From contig JBHJGS010000013.1 of NCBI GenBank assembly GCA_050331575.1, positions 1-13,269 of the forward strand: DNA of 13,269 nt, written 5' to 3'. Both the position numbers and the translations under genes were made by a program. The DNA is from JBHJGS01 sp050331575. GTDB taxonomy: Bacteria; Pseudomonadota; Alphaproteobacteria; Sphingomonadales; Rhodothalassiaceae. Position 1 is the stretch's first letter. Every line of letters begins with the position of its first letter. Shown piece after piece: positions 13,100 through 13,269 of this stretch. The notes under the pieces are model-generated. The model ran no database searches, was not told where the DNA came from, and saw only the letters and a program-made list of their open reading frames with translations.

Positions 13100-13269
13100 T
13101 CAACTCCGGTCCGTGCCGACATCATCGAGAGCGATCCACTGACCGGTTTGTGCGCTCTCCAAGGCTCTCGTGATGAAGCGCACGCCGTCCAGTCCGTCCT
13201 CGACGGTCGGCACGAGCGTCGCCGTCGGCTCGCGACCGTCGCGCGCCGCGCGTATCAGGTCCGCGGCGT
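13100..13269 (-). CDS. C-terminal fragment, probable Gfo/Idh/MocA-family oxidoreductase
   Basis: Only the last 55 codons are inside the window; the gene continues past the right edge. The visible end reads ADLIRAARDGREPTATL, then VEDGLDGVRFITRALESAQT, GQWIAL and a TGA at 13100-13102. This fits the usual end of NAD(P)-dependent Gfo/Idh/MocA sugar or inositol dehydrogenases: a helix ending in a DG loop, a 'EDGLxxVRxxxAxxxSAxxGxWxxL' helix, then the terminus. The catalytic and Rossmann parts are not in view, so the substrate is unknown. It converges on tRNA-Thr. Confidence 0.65.
   Translation of the reverse strand, partial: AADLIRAARDGREPTATLVPTVEDGLDGVRFITRALESAQTGQWIALDDVGTDRS

Noticed and set aside
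12790..13125. 111-codon minus-strand frame over tRNA-Thr
   Set aside because: It is antisense to the tRNA and the end of the exported-protein gene, with no independent support.
1..13269. Prophage, insertion sequence, toxin-antitoxin or defence island
   Set aside because: No transposase, integrase, phage structural, nuclease or antitoxin-like protein was found; almost every gene is a core alphaproteobacterial gene.

Overview
The window is high-GC chromosomal DNA from an alphaproteobacterium, most likely in or near the Rhodospirillales. The evidence is the gene order (Cbp3-type chaperone, DUF177, plsX, fabH, ihfA, MerR-like regulator), the Cbp3/UQCC1-type bc1 chaperone, a histidine kinase with a DivJ/PleC-like phosphoacceptor region, and tRNA features. 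The species cannot be named from the sequence alone.

Layout. 1-559 has no gene. It is a G-rich block of tandem and inverted repeats built from a 20-base core (GGTCAAGCCGGCGGGTGACG), including two 88-base elements that could each fold as a long hairpin. 560-5477 (minus strand) holds a TauE/SafE permease followed by both subunits of methylmalonyl-CoA mutase, whose genes overlap by four bases. 5606-5725 is tRNA-Pro(GGG) with a clear intrinsic terminator. 5764-9818 (minus) is a core housekeeping cluster read as: bc1-complex chaperone, DUF177, a possible 34-codon ORF, plsX (TTG start), fabH, ihfA, MerR-like regulator. The first five reading frames overlap; ihfA appears to have its own promoter. 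bamE diverges from this cluster at 9925 (plus). 10417-11970 (minus) has an orphan membrane histidine kinase and a small four-helix membrane protein of unknown role. 12263-12862 (plus) encodes an exported His/Arg/Tyr-rich protein whose C-terminus resembles rickettsial 17-kDa surface antigens. tRNA-Thr(GGT) follows at 12991, and the window ends in the C-terminal fragment of what looks like a Gfo/Idh/MocA oxidoreductase (minus).

How the genes work together. Methylmalonyl-CoA mutase feeds propionyl-CoA carbon into succinyl-CoA. PlsX and FabH join phospholipid and fatty-acid initiation, and they are co-transcribed with envelope/respiration assembly factors. BamE serves outer-membrane protein insertion, so 8.6-10.4 kb is largely a cell-envelope and respiratory-assembly locus. 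The kinase has two CtrA-like sites upstream, which hints at cell-cycle-linked expression.

I do not see a clear new defence or mobile system. The observations most worth following are the composite palindromic repeat block, the tiny ORF wedged between DUF177 and plsX, the CtrA-like sites before the kinase, and the nested dyads between cbp3 and bamE.
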